Shown: in pieces, positions 33,932 to 42,122 of the stretch
Numbering within the stretch: position 1 is the stretch's first letter
Layout of the letters: every line of letters begins with the position of its first letter
Source: Robinsoniella sp.
GTDB lineage: Bacteria; Bacillota; Clostridia; Lachnospirales; Lachnospiraceae
Assembly (NCBI GenBank): GCA_023664735.1
Contig: JAMPFB010000002.1
Span: 1-64,000 of the forward strand
Direction of reading: 5' to 3'
Length of the DNA stretch: 64,000 nt
Made by a program: the position numbers and the translations under genes
Notes under the pieces: model-generated
Told to the model about the DNA's origin: nothing
The model's database searches: none
Seen by the model: the letters and a program-made list of their open reading frames with translations, nothing else

Positions 33932-33976
33932 AAACGGGGCGGTACACTGTGGATTTGGTGTACCGCCCCGTTTTAG
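33932..33976. terminator. Bidirectional terminator
   Basis: AAACGGGGCGGTACAC (33932-33947) pairs perfectly with GTGTACCGCCCCGTTT (33958-33973) around a 10-base loop. T-runs follow on the plus strand and A-runs precede it, so it can serve both the zinc-ribbon gene and the converging gene at 33985. Confidence 0.92.
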
Positions 33977-33984
33977 GGAGGATA

Positions 33985-34371
33985 TTAGGAATTACGATTC
34001 AGGATGTATTCATATAAAAGACCGGTTCCAAACCAATAGGGGGCATAGTCTAAACGAATGACACCATCAATATTATAAGGAGAGTGTTCGTAATTCCAAG
34101 GGCACAAATTGTTCTTTTTCAGAAGCTTGCCCGTGATAAATTCCGTTATAAAAATACAAAAGGTATAAATACTGCCCCGCAGTAAGAAGGGCTTTCCTTT
34201 CAGAAGTCTGGAAATGGGCATTAAGAATACTGCCATTCCATATATGGGAAACATCCAAAGGGAAGTGTTCCCTTTTAAGCGTTTATCAGAACCTTTTATA
34301 TTTGCTGTGGCTGTAAATATGATTTCAAGGCACCAGCCCACTGTGCCACATTCAATGAATTTTTTTATCAT
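33985..34371 (-). CDS. Small membrane protein, CmpB-type putative ABC permease
   Basis: A 128-residue polytopic protein with about four helices and the conserved SLWMFPIYGMAVFLMP, ITGKLLKKN, CPWNYEHSPYNIDGVIRLDYAP segments of the ABC_trans_CmpB family. Despite the name, these proteins are not established transporters. The ribosome site is weak. It is flanked by the bidirectional terminator and hairpin copy B. Confidence 0.82.
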   Translation of the reverse strand: MIKKFIECGTVGWCLEIIFTATANIKGSDKRLKGNTSLWMFPIYGMAVFLMPISRLLKGKPFLLRGSIYTFCIFITEFITGKLLKKNNLCPWNYEHSPYNIDGVIRLDYAPYWFGTGLLYEYILNRNS

Positions 34372-34490
34372 ATGGATAGTATGGGACTGTTTTTTGAAAA
34401 ATATACATTTTTTTTTAAAAATAATGCAATTCTAAAATTGCTATGGCAGGCAAAGAAAAAATAGTATATGATAGGAAAAGATAAAAAAGA

Positions 34491-34686
34491 GTAACAGTTT
34501 GAACCACAGGCGCAAAGCGGGTTTCCCACAGAGCACGTTTTCAGCGTCGCCACGCTTTCGCTCTATAAAAACGCAACAGTGCTAAGCTCGAAAATACCTC
34601 GCTAAGCGCTGGCGTTTTTATAAGGGCTCCTTTAGAAAACATGCGCTGTGGGAAACCTGCTTTGCGCCTGTGGTTCAAACTGTTAC
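34491..34686. repeat. Long hairpin element with conserved core, copy B
   Basis: Left arm 34491-34542 and right arm 34635-34686 (52 bases) are reverse complements with three mismatches. The core (34543-34634) is nearly base-for-base the reverse complement of the core of copy A. Arm sequence differs from copy A in the middle (GCGGGTTTCCCACAGAG versus GAGGAAGGACCACATAGAG) but still pairs with its own partner. It lies in the folC leader, 37 bases before the start codon; 34372-34490 shows nothing else. Confidence 0.92.
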
Positions 34687-34723
34687 AAGAAAGACTGTTT
34701 TTTGGAAAGGAAGACTTGCTTTC

Positions 34724-36082
34724 ATGAATTATAAAGAGGCGGTTGCTTACATAGAAGAAGTACAGGCATACGGCAGCGTGCTGGGGCTTGAAAATATTGC
34801 AGAGCTTTGTAAAAGGCTTGGCAATCCTCAAAAGGATTTAAAATTCATCCATATTGCAGGTACAAACGGAAAGGGTTCTGTACTGGCATTTGTATCCACG
34901 GTGCTGCAAAAAGCTGGGTACAGGGTGGGGTGCTATATTTCCCCTACGATTTTTGATTATAGGGAGCGGATTCAGATAAACGGGCACATGATTTCAAAGC
35001 AGGCGCTGGGCGCTTATCTGGAAAGGATTAAGGCAGCCTGTGATGCAATGGTGGAAGAGGGGCTTTCCCATCCAACCCTGTTTGAAATGGAAACGGCACT
35101 GGGTTTTTTATATTTTAAGGAAAAGGGTTGTGAGCTGGTAGTGCTGGAAACCGGACTAGGAGGCATTACCGATGCCACCAATATAATAGAAAATACAATT
35201 GTGGCAGTCATTACCTCTGTCAGCATGGACCATATGGGCTTTCTTGGAAACTCCCTTGAGGAAATTGCAGAAAAGAAGGCAGGAATCATAAAAAGAGGCT
35301 GTCTGGCAGTTACCTCCTGTCAGGAGCCTTCTGTTATGAAGGTTCTGAAACAGACATGCCAAAGCATGGAAGTGGAGCTTTCTCTTGCGGATGTGTCTTT
35401 GGCAAAGTCTGTAAAGCATAGCATAAAAAAACAAAGCTTTTCTTATAAGGAATACAAAAAAATAGAAATATCCATGGCAGGCGCCTACCAGATTGAAAAC
35501 GGAGTGACGGCTATGGAAGTGATAAGAGCTTTAAAGCGTGCGGGATATGCCATAGAGGAGCAGGCGGTGTATCAGGGCATGGCAGAAGCTGTCTGGATGG
35601 GAAGGTTTTCCATAATAAGCAGAAAGCCTTTCTTTCTTGTGGATGGCGCCCACAATGAGGATGGGGCAAAAAAACTGGCGGATTCTTTGTCCTTTTATTT
35701 TACAAATAAGAAAATTATCTATATAATGGGAGTGCTTAGGGATAAGGATTATGGAAAGATAATCGAAAATACCTATCGGCTGGCTGACAGTATTTTAACC
35801 ATAAAGCCCCCTCATAACGAACGGGCGTTGGAGGCTTATGAGCTGGCAAAGGAAGCAGCTAAGTACCATAAGAACGTTACGGCTTTAGACAGCTTAGAAG
35901 AGGCTGTGGAGTTAAGCCTTCTCATGGCGGAAAAGGACAAAGATACAGTGATTGCAGCATTTGGCTCCCTTTCCTTTTTAGGAGAGCTGATAACTATTTT
36001 AGAGCATAAAAAAGAGCTTCTGAGGGATTTCCATGGAAAGCAGCCGGCAACTGTGCAGAACGAAACAGGGCGGAACGTTTAA
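34724..36082 (+). CDS. folC: Folylpolyglutamate/dihydrofolate synthase
   Basis: A 452-residue Mur-ligase-like enzyme that adds glutamate to dihydropteroate or folates. The ATP loop is GTNGKGS (46-52), and the LETGLGGITDATN and DGAHNEDGA motifs are present. It heads a folate operon. The ATG at 34724 follows GGAAGAC; in-frame codons further upstream fall inside the hairpin repeat and are not used. Confidence 0.95.
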   Translation: MNYKEAVAYIEEVQAYGSVLGLENIAELCKRLGNPQKDLKFIHIAGTNGKGSVLAFVSTVLQKAGYRVGCYISPTIFDYRERIQINGHMISKQALGAYLERIKAACDAMVEEGLSHPTLFEMETALGFLYFKEKGCELVVLETGLGGITDATNIIENTIVAVITSVSMDHMGFLGNSLEEIAEKKAGIIKRGCLAVTSCQEPSVMKVLKQTCQSMEVELSLADVSLAKSVKHSIKKQSFSYKEYKKIEISMAGAYQIENGVTAMEVIRALKRAGYAIEEQAVYQGMAEAVWMGRFSIISRKPFFLVDGAHNEDGAKKLADSLSFYFTNKKIIYIMGVLRDKDYGKIIENTYRLADSILTIKPPHNERALEAYELAKEAAKYHKNVTALDSLEEAVELSLLMAEKDKDTVIAAFGSLSFLGELITILEHKKELLRDFHGKQPATVQNETGRNV

Positions 36083-36132
36083 GATTCCTTAGGCAGTGAA
36101 ACAAAAAGTAATGTAAAGCAGGAGTGATTTTC

Positions 36133-36690
36133 ATGATAGATAAAAACAAAATCGAAGCAGGAGTGCGCCTTTTGTTAGAGGGAATCGGGGAGGATGTAAA
36201 CCGGGAAGGATTGAAAGAAACCCCGGAGCGCATTGCCAGAATGTATCAGGAAATTTTTGCCGGCATGGAAGAGACGCCAAAAAACCATTTGTCAAAGACC
36301 TTTCATGTAAAGAATAATGAAATGGTACTGGAAAAGGATATTGTGTTTTATTCCATGTGCGAGCACCATTTCATGCCTTTTTATGGAAAGGCGCATGTGG
36401 CATATATTCCCGATGGGAAGGTAGTAGGCTTAAGCAAGCTGGCAAGAACTGTTGAGGTGTTTGCAAAACGTCCCCAGCTTCAGGAGCAGATGACAGAACA
36501 GATTGCCCATGCATTGATGGAGGACTTAGGGGCAAAGGGTGCAATGGTAGTCATAGAAGCCGAGCATATGTGCATGACTATGCGGGGCGTGAAAAAGCCC
36601 GGCAGCAAGACGGTAACCGTTGTGGCAAAAGGCGAGTTTCAGGACAATGACAAGCTGCAAAACAGCTTTTACCAGATGCTTAAGCTATAA
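36133..36690 (+). CDS. folE: GTP cyclohydrolase I
   Basis: A 185-residue FolE converting GTP to 7,8-dihydroneopterin triphosphate. Zinc and active-site motifs [10 protein letters not shown] and [12 protein letters not shown] (the zinc Cys and His set) mark the canonical type IA enzyme. The ATG at 36133 has AGGAG 8 bases upstream. The second gene of the folate operon, followed after 14 bases by the HD-domain gene. Confidence 0.96.
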   Translation: MIDKNKIEAGVRLLLEGIGEDVNREGLKETPERIARMYQEIFAGMEETPKNHLSKTFHVKNNEMVLEKDIVFYSMCEHHFMPFYGKAHVAYIPDGKVVGLSKLARTVEVFAKRPQLQEQMTEQIAHALMEDLGAKGAMVVIEAEHMCMTMRGVKKPGSKTVTVVAKGEFQDNDKLQNSFYQMLKL

Positions 36691-36704
36691 CGTTGGAGAA
36701 CAAT

Positions 36705-37187
36705 ATGGAACGGATTCAGGCGATTATCAAACATCCTCTTTATAAAGAGCATACAGGGAAAATCAAAGAATGGGAAAAGGACAGACCTTTCTGCAGGCAT
36801 GATACTGCGCATTTTTTAAATGTGGCAAGGCTGGCAATGATTATAAAGCTAAAGGAACAGATGGATATATCGGAAGAGCTTATATATGCAGCAGCCCTGC
36901 TTCATGACATTGGCAGGCACGTCCAGTATGAAACCGGAGAAGACCATGCGGCCGCCAGCGGAAGGCTTGCATATCCCATACTGAAAGCAGCAGGATACTC
37001 CGAAAGAGAAATAGATATGGTAGTGGAGGCTGTTATCAGCCACAGAAATGAAAAGGTAAAAGAGGAAAAGAATTTAAAAGGGCTTCTGTACCGGGCGGAC
37101 AAGCTTAGCAGGGAATGTTATTTTTGTGAGGTAAGCCAGATGTGCCACTGGAAGGAAGGAAAGAAAAATGAGGAACTTATTTTGTGA
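36705..37187 (+). CDS. HD-domain phosphohydrolase in folate operon
   Basis: A 160-residue HD-superfamily protein. Metal-binding His/Asp pairs appear as RHDTAHFLNVARL and LLHDIGRH, with a later VISHRNEK. It lies between folE and folP. The usual Nudix enzyme that removes pyrophosphate from dihydroneopterin triphosphate is absent from the operon, so this phosphohydrolase is a candidate for that step; this is inference. The ATG at 36705 follows GGAG at 7 bases. Confidence 0.88.
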   Translation: MERIQAIIKHPLYKEHTGKIKEWEKDRPFCRHDTAHFLNVARLAMIIKLKEQMDISEELIYAAALLHDIGRHVQYETGEDHAAASGRLAYPILKAAGYSEREIDMVVEAVISHRNEKVKEEKNLKGLLYRADKLSRECYFCEVSQMCHWKEGKKNEELIL

Positions 37188-37238
37188 CTGATATGCTAAG
37201 GAAAGAGGCTGAATGAGTAAAAGGAGGATAAGAACCAT

Positions 37239-38054
37239 ATGAAAATCGGCAACAGGGATTTTGACTTTAAAAATCAAACATACGTAATGGGAATTTTAAA
37301 TGTGACCCCGGATTCTTTTTCGGACGGAGGAAAGTTTTTTGAAATGGATCAGGCATTGTTCCATGCGGAAGAAATGATAAAAGAAGGGGCAGCAGTTATT
37401 GATGTAGGCGGCGAATCTACCAGACCGGGCTATATAGTGGTGCCGGATGAAGAAGAAATAGAGCGGGTCGTGCCCATAATTGAAGCAATCAAATCCAGAC
37501 TGGACATTCCGGTATCGCTGGATACTTATAAAAGCAAGGTATCAGAAGCCGGAATTAGTGCAGGAGCGGACATGATCAATGATATATGGGGGCTTAAGTA
37601 CGATGAAAAACTGGCAGGAGTCATTGCAAAAAGCGGGCTGCCCTGTTGTCTGATGCACAATCGGAAGGAAGCGGATTATAACAATTTTATGGAAGAGGTA
37701 TTGATGGATTTGTCAGAAACGGCAGCCATGGCGGAAAAAGCCGGAATTAAGGACACAAATATTATATTGGATCCGGGAATAGGGTTTGGAAAAACCTATG
37801 AGAACAATCTGGAAATCATACGGTGCTTAGAAGAGCTTCATGCCTTTGGATACCCGATTCTTTTAGGAGCCTCTAGAAAGTCTGTCATCGGGCTTGCTCT
37901 GGATTTACCGATAGAAGAGCGGCTGGAGGGCACATTGGTTACGACTGTATTTGGAGTGTTAAAGGGCTGTTCCATCATAAGGGTGCATGATGTAAAGGAA
38001 AATATCCGTGCCATCAGGATGGCACGGGCGATTTTGGGCAAGGGCATAGAATAA
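37239..38054 (+). CDS. folP: Dihydropteroate synthase
   Basis: A 271-residue TIM-barrel FolP joining the pterin pyrophosphate to p-aminobenzoate; the sulfonamide target. Motifs are MGILNVTPDSFSDGG, GGESTRPG and DPGIGFGKT. An ideal AAGGAGG precedes the ATG. It is 51 bases after the HD gene. Confidence 0.97.
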   Translation: MKIGNRDFDFKNQTYVMGILNVTPDSFSDGGKFFEMDQALFHAEEMIKEGAAVIDVGGESTRPGYIVVPDEEEIERVVPIIEAIKSRLDIPVSLDTYKSKVSEAGISAGADMINDIWGLKYDEKLAGVIAKSGLPCCLMHNRKEADYNNFMEEVLMDLSETAAMAEKAGIKDTNIILDPGIGFGKTYENNLEIIRCLEELHAFGYPILLGASRKSVIGLALDLPIEERLEGTLVTTVFGVLKGCSIIRVHDVKENIRAIRMARAILGKGIE

Positions 38055-38087
38055 AAGCAGTGGATTGGATAGAAATGAGGCAGAAAA

Positions 38088-38912
38088 ATGGATTGTATTA
38101 CCATTACGAATTTGGAAGTATTTGCACATCATGGCGTATTTCCGGAAGAAAATGAAAAGGGACAAAATTTTTATATCAATGCAAAGCTATATTTATCCAC
38201 AAGAAAAGCAGGGCTGGCAGATGAGCTTTCCCAGTCTGTCCATTATGGAGAAGTTTGTGAATTGATAGATAAGCATATGCGGGAGCATACCTATAAGCTG
38301 TTGGAAACGGTAGCGGAGCAGCTTGCCGCAGAGATTTTTGAAAGCTATCCTCTGGTGGAAAGGCTGCATCTGGAAATCTGCAAGCCCCATGCCCCTATAT
38401 CCCTGCCCTTTGAAAACGTATCGGTGGCAATTAAGCGGGGCTGGCAAAGGGCTTTTGTAGCCTTTGGCTCCAATATGGGGGATAGGCGCACCTATGTGGA
38501 AGAGGCGCTTGCAGCAATGAAGGAGCATAAGCAGATCAGAGTGCAGAAGATTTCCTCTGTTTATGAAACGAAACCCTATGGAGGGGTGGCTCAGGAGGAC
38601 TTTTTAAACGGAGCAGTCATGATAGATACGCTGCTGTATCCAAGGGAGCTGCTTACATTCCTTCAGGAGCTGGAACAAAAGGCGGGAAGAGAGAGGCTTG
38701 TGCACTGGGGGCCAAGGACGCTGGATTTGGATATTTTGTTTTATGGTGACAGGAGAATCTGGGAGGAGGATTTGATTATACCCCATCCGGACATGCAGAA
38801 CCGGGATTTTGTATTAGAGCCTATGGCGGAAATTGCCCCTTATTTTATTCATCCAGTTTATGGAAAAAGCATGAAGGAAATGCAAAAGGAGCTGAATCAG
38901 AGGGAAAGCTGA
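38088..38912 (+). CDS. folBK: Bifunctional dihydroneopterin aldolase/HPPK
   Basis: A 274-residue fusion. Residues 1-120 are dihydroneopterin aldolase (FolB; FAHHGVFPEEN and LLETVAEQLA). Residues about 122-274 are 6-hydroxymethyl-dihydropterin pyrophosphokinase (FolK; FVAFGSNMGDR, then GPRTLDLDILFYGD). It makes the two consecutive intermediates before FolP. Fusion of FolB and FolK is common in Clostridia. The last codons form part of a terminator stem. Confidence 0.95.
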   Translation: MDCITITNLEVFAHHGVFPEENEKGQNFYINAKLYLSTRKAGLADELSQSVHYGEVCELIDKHMREHTYKLLETVAEQLAAEIFESYPLVERLHLEICKPHAPISLPFENVSVAIKRGWQRAFVAFGSNMGDRRTYVEEALAAMKEHKQIRVQKISSVYETKPYGGVAQEDFLNGAVMIDTLLYPRELLTFLQELEQKAGRERLVHWGPRTLDLDILFYGDRRIWEEDLIIPHPDMQNRDFVLEPMAEIAPYFIHPVYGKSMKEMQKELNQRES

Positions 38913-38928
38913 TTCAGCTTTTCTTTTT
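38889..38928 (+). terminator. Terminator at end of folate operon
   Basis: AGCTGAATCAG (38890-38900) pairs perfectly with CTGATTCAGCT (38909-38919) around AGGGAAAG, followed by TTTCTTTTT. The stem is inside the folBK coding end, and the opposing flippase gene stops within it too. Confidence 0.88.
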
Positions 38929-40440
38929 GGAAAATAAATTTTTCGGATTGACAGCATCCAATAGCCCTTTGAATACCTTTGTTTTACAAAAGAAAATCAG
39001 CACTAGTATATTAGGAAGAAGGACACATATTACTATTTTGTAGAAGAAGGACGCAAGCAGCGTTCCATGATACAGGGAGCCGGCAAAATAAGTAATCACC
39101 ACAAGAAACAGGGACAAGGAAAAGTATCCGGCATTGGTAAGCCAGAACTCTTTCCATGACATTTTCAGCCCATATTTAAATAGTACATAAGGCTCTACCC
39201 AGAGGGAAGTAGTCACCATACTGAAAAAGGTTCCCGCAAATACCCCTGCGACTCCAAAATGCTGGACGGCAAGGACAGAAATAACCAAATTCAGGGCAGC
39301 TTCCAAAAGAGGCTTAAAGCGATCCTGCCAAAGCAGCCCCATAGACTCCTTGAAAACAAGGGGAATCTTGCGGATGCCCACGATGTAAAAATTAGTGCAG
39401 ATAATGGCAACTACAGGAAGGGGAAATAAATAATGCTTTCCCCAAATAAGCTCAATAAAAGGATTGAGCAGTAGGAACAGGCAGATGGTGCAGAAGGAAT
39501 AAAACCAAAAGCTGGCAAAATGCAGAAGCTTAAAGACCTTGTAGGAGGTCTCTCTGGATTCCGTAGCATTTAAATTGCCTACCCCTGCTGTCAGGGCGGA
39601 AAATATCTGCCCTACAGCGAAATTAATCATATTTACGATTAGGACATAATTATCATTGATGGCAACAGCAGTAATTCCGATAAAACGGCTGATAATCAAA
39701 TTGTCAGTGGAATTTAATATAGTGGCGCCTATCCGGTGATTGAACATGGCAAATGTATTTTTCAGAATTTCTTTTTTTTCTTCTCTAGGCAGCACCGGCT
39801 TTTCTTTGGTCTTTATGAAAGGATACAGCTTATCAGCCTGTCTGGATATGAAAAGATTGTTGAACAAGGTGAATGGAAGCTGGATAAGCAAATAAACAAA
39901 AAAGTTCCCTGTCAGATACAAAGCTGCAATCTGTACGATATTTTTTGCGGCTGAAATCAGACTGCTAAGGAGCGTAATGATATACAGCTTTTGATCCGCC
40001 TGAAGGATGGAAAGCTTATAGGCAAATAAATAGGAAAATACAGAGTTGCACAAATAAAGCAGATAAATTACAGGCAGCTCCTTTATGTCGGGGCAGTCCT
40101 TAATGAGATAGGGCAGAAAAGGGGTAAGAAGCAGACCGATTCCGCCTACCATACAGGCAATGAGCGTATAGGCTTTTTTGTAAAAGCCCAAAAGCGCCAG
40201 CAGCTTTTCCTCGTCCTTTTGGGCAATGGGCTTATACATACTATAGATTAAGACTGTTCCCACTCCAAGCTCTGTCAGGGCAAGAATGGATAAAATGTTG
40301 GAAAAAAGCCCTTTTATGCCTACGAATTCCATGGAAAGTGTATAAATAAAAACAGTCCGGCATAAAAAGTCCATAAGATAGGTAAATATCTGGGCTGCCA
40401 GAATGATGATTCCATTTTTTAAAAAGATTTTGGCTCTCAC
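38914..40440 (-). CDS. Polysaccharide flippase/translocase family membrane protein
   Basis: A 508-residue protein with 12-14 helices of the polysaccharide exporter (PST/RfbX) family; it opens FLKNGIIILAAQIFTYLMDFLCRTVFIYTLS, broken by charged residues as usual. It starts with GTG at 40440, preceded on the minus strand by GGAGG 7 bases away. It converges on the folate operon and diverges from the Pel-like operon, so it might serve that locus, which otherwise relies on PelG, or an unlinked glycan. Confidence 0.88.
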   Translation of the reverse strand: MRAKIFLKNGIIILAAQIFTYLMDFLCRTVFIYTLSMEFVGIKGLFSNILSILALTELGVGTVLIYSMYKPIAQKDEEKLLALLGFYKKAYTLIACMVGGIGLLLTPFLPYLIKDCPDIKELPVIYLLYLCNSVFSYLFAYKLSILQADQKLYIITLLSSLISAAKNIVQIAALYLTGNFFVYLLIQLPFTLFNNLFISRQADKLYPFIKTKEKPVLPREEKKEILKNTFAMFNHRIGATILNSTDNLIISRFIGITAVAINDNYVLIVNMINFAVGQIFSALTAGVGNLNATESRETSYKVFKLLHFASFWFYSFCTICLFLLLNPFIELIWGKHYLFPLPVVAIICTNFYIVGIRKIPLVFKESMGLLWQDRFKPLLEAALNLVISVLAVQHFGVAGVFAGTFFSMVTTSLWVEPYVLFKYGLKMSWKEFWLTNAGYFSLSLFLVVITYFAGSLYHGTLLASFFYKIVICVLLPNILVLIFFCKTKVFKGLLDAVNPKNLFSKKKS

Positions 40441-40669
40441 AAATGTGCCTCCAGTTTTGAATACGGTGAATGCTTGTGCATAGTTTTTAGGATATTATAG
40501 CAAATAAAGGGGGAGAGCGGAAGATGGCGTATGAAAAAATTGGTTTCCCAATCGAAAGACAAAGAATGTGGCTATGCGCTGCCGTCTCCCACGTCCGCCA
40601 TCCAAAAACTGGAATCCAAGTAACATTCTTCCAAAACTCCCATAGTAGTACTAAAGACACAGAAAAAAC

Positions 40670-40691
40670 ACATATTTTTGAAAAAATATGT
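40670..40691. promoter_or_regulatory. Perfect AT-rich palindrome upstream of Pel-like operon
   Basis: ACATATTTTT (40670-40679) and AAAAATATGT (40682-40691) are perfect inverted repeats around GA. The site ends 9 bases before the -35 box of the operon promoter, which suits a dimeric regulator. No T-run context fits a terminator. The rest of 40441-40669 has a minus-strand TATAAT at 40494-40499 that may serve the flippase gene, and nothing else recognised. Confidence 0.55.
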
Positions 40692-40700
40692 ATATAAGAA

Positions 40701-40730
40701 TTGAAAGCAAGTCGATAAATGTGATATATT
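40701..40730 (+). promoter_or_regulatory. Probable promoter of Pel-like operon
   Basis: TTGAAA at 40701-40706 and TATATT at 40725-40730 with an 18-base spacer, 55 bases before the GTG start. No c-di-GMP riboswitch signature is visible in the leader. Confidence 0.6.
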
Positions 40731-40785
40731 TTATAAGAAAAGAGAAAAATGTAAAAAAAAGATAACGGTTGAGGAGTGTTTTAAA

Positions 40786-42111
40786 GTGAATAATTTATAT
40801 GACCAGCTTTTAAGCAGGGAGAAAAAGCTATGTGTAATTGGCATGGGCTATGTGGGGCTTCCGATTGCAGTGAGCTTTTCTCGACACGTGGACGTGATTG
40901 GATTTGATATCAATCAGGATAAGGTTGGAAAGTTAAAAGCAGGCATTGACGTGACCGGAGAAGTGGAAGAGGAGGAATTAAAGGAATGTAGCGTTTGCTT
41001 TACCACAGAGGAGGAAAAGCTTCAGGAAGCGGATTTTTTCATTATAGCGGTTCCTACTCCGGTAGATGAAGATAAGAATCCGGATTTAATGCCTCTTACA
41101 AGTGCAAGCGCCATACTTGGCAGGCACTTGAAACAGCAGGATGTGGTTGTATACGAGTCCACGGTCTATCCGGGGCTTACGGAAGAGGTATGCGTTCCCA
41201 TTTTGGAAAAGGAATCGGGACTTACCTATAAAAAAGATTTTAAAGTAGGTTATTCACCGGAAAGAATCAATCCCGGAGATAAAGTGCACCGGCTGGAAAA
41301 TATCGTGAAGATTGTAAGCGGCTGTGACGAAGATACAAAAGAGCTGATAGCAAGCGTGTATGAGCTAGTAGTGCAGGCGGGAGTATTCCGTGCCGAAAGC
41401 ATTATGGTGGCAGAAGCAGCAAAGGTCATTGAAAATTCCCAAAGAGATATTAACATAGCTTTTATGAATGAATTATCCATTATTTTTCATAAAATGGGAA
41501 TAGATACAAAGGCTGTTTTGGAAGCAGCCGCTACAAAATGGAATTTTCTGGATTTTAAGCCGGGACTGGTAGGAGGGCACTGCATCGGCATTGACCCCTA
41601 TTATCTGACTTATCAGGCACAAAGGTTAGGCTACCATTCCGAGGTGATTCTTTCAGGGCGCAGGATTAATGATAATATGGGACAATACATTGCGGGGTGT
41701 ATTGTGAAAAAGCTGATAGAAGCCAATGTTTGCGTGAAAGGCGCCGTAGTAGGCATCTTTGGCTTTACCTTTAAGGAAAATTGTCCGGACATCCGTAACA
41801 CAAAGGTGATTGATATCGTAAAGGAACTAAATGAGTATCAGGTTCAGACAGTGCTGGTGGATTCTAAGGCAGACAGCATTTTAGCACAGAAGCTTTATGG
41901 CGTGGAAGTCATGAGCATGGAACAGGTGGAAAATCACAGCATGGACGGAATCATCCTTGCGGTTTCCCATGACGAATTTAAACAATATACCCCAGATGAC
42001 TGGAGTAGGTTTTATAAAAAAGAAACAGCCTGCAGGCTGTTTGCGGACATCAAAGGAATTTATGACAAAGAGGAGTATGAAAAGAAAGGGTACTCCTATT
42101 GGAGATTATAG
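40786..42111 (+). CDS. UDP-HexNAc 6-dehydrogenase, TviB/WbpO-like
   Basis: A 441-residue nucleotide-sugar dehydrogenase with NAD-binding GMGYVGLPIA (19-28), YSPERINPGD and catalytic Cys266 in LVGGHCIGIDPYYLT. The WNFLDFKPGLVGGHCIGIDP string resembles TviB/WbpO/CapL, which oxidise UDP-GlcNAc or UDP-GalNAc to the uronic acid. With the WbpP/TviC-like epimerase at 45116 it could supply UDP-GalNAcA. It starts with GTG, GAGGAG upstream, and is the first gene of the Pel-like operon. Confidence 0.92.
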   Translation: MNNLYDQLLSREKKLCVIGMGYVGLPIAVSFSRHVDVIGFDINQDKVGKLKAGIDVTGEVEEEELKECSVCFTTEEEKLQEADFFIIAVPTPVDEDKNPDLMPLTSASAILGRHLKQQDVVVYESTVYPGLTEEVCVPILEKESGLTYKKDFKVGYSPERINPGDKVHRLENIVKIVSGCDEDTKELIASVYELVVQAGVFRAESIMVAEAAKVIENSQRDINIAFMNELSIIFHKMGIDTKAVLEAAATKWNFLDFKPGLVGGHCIGIDPYYLTYQAQRLGYHSEVILSGRRINDNMGQYIAGCIVKKLIEANVCVKGAVVGIFGFTFKENCPDIRNTKVIDIVKELNEYQVQTVLVDSKADSILAQKLYGVEVMSMEQVENHSMDGIILAVSHDEFKQYTPDDWSRFYKKETACRLFADIKGIYDKEEYEKKGYSYWRL

Positions 42112-42122
42112 GTGGGTTGATA

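Noticed and set aside
31626..34686. Insertion sequence or group II intron
   Set aside because: No transposase or reverse transcriptase frame, no intron domain V, and no direct target duplications at the hairpin borders.
40441..40785. c-di-GMP riboswitch upstream of the Pel-like operon
   Set aside because: I could not find the conserved GEMM-type core in the leader; only a palindrome and promoter are visible.
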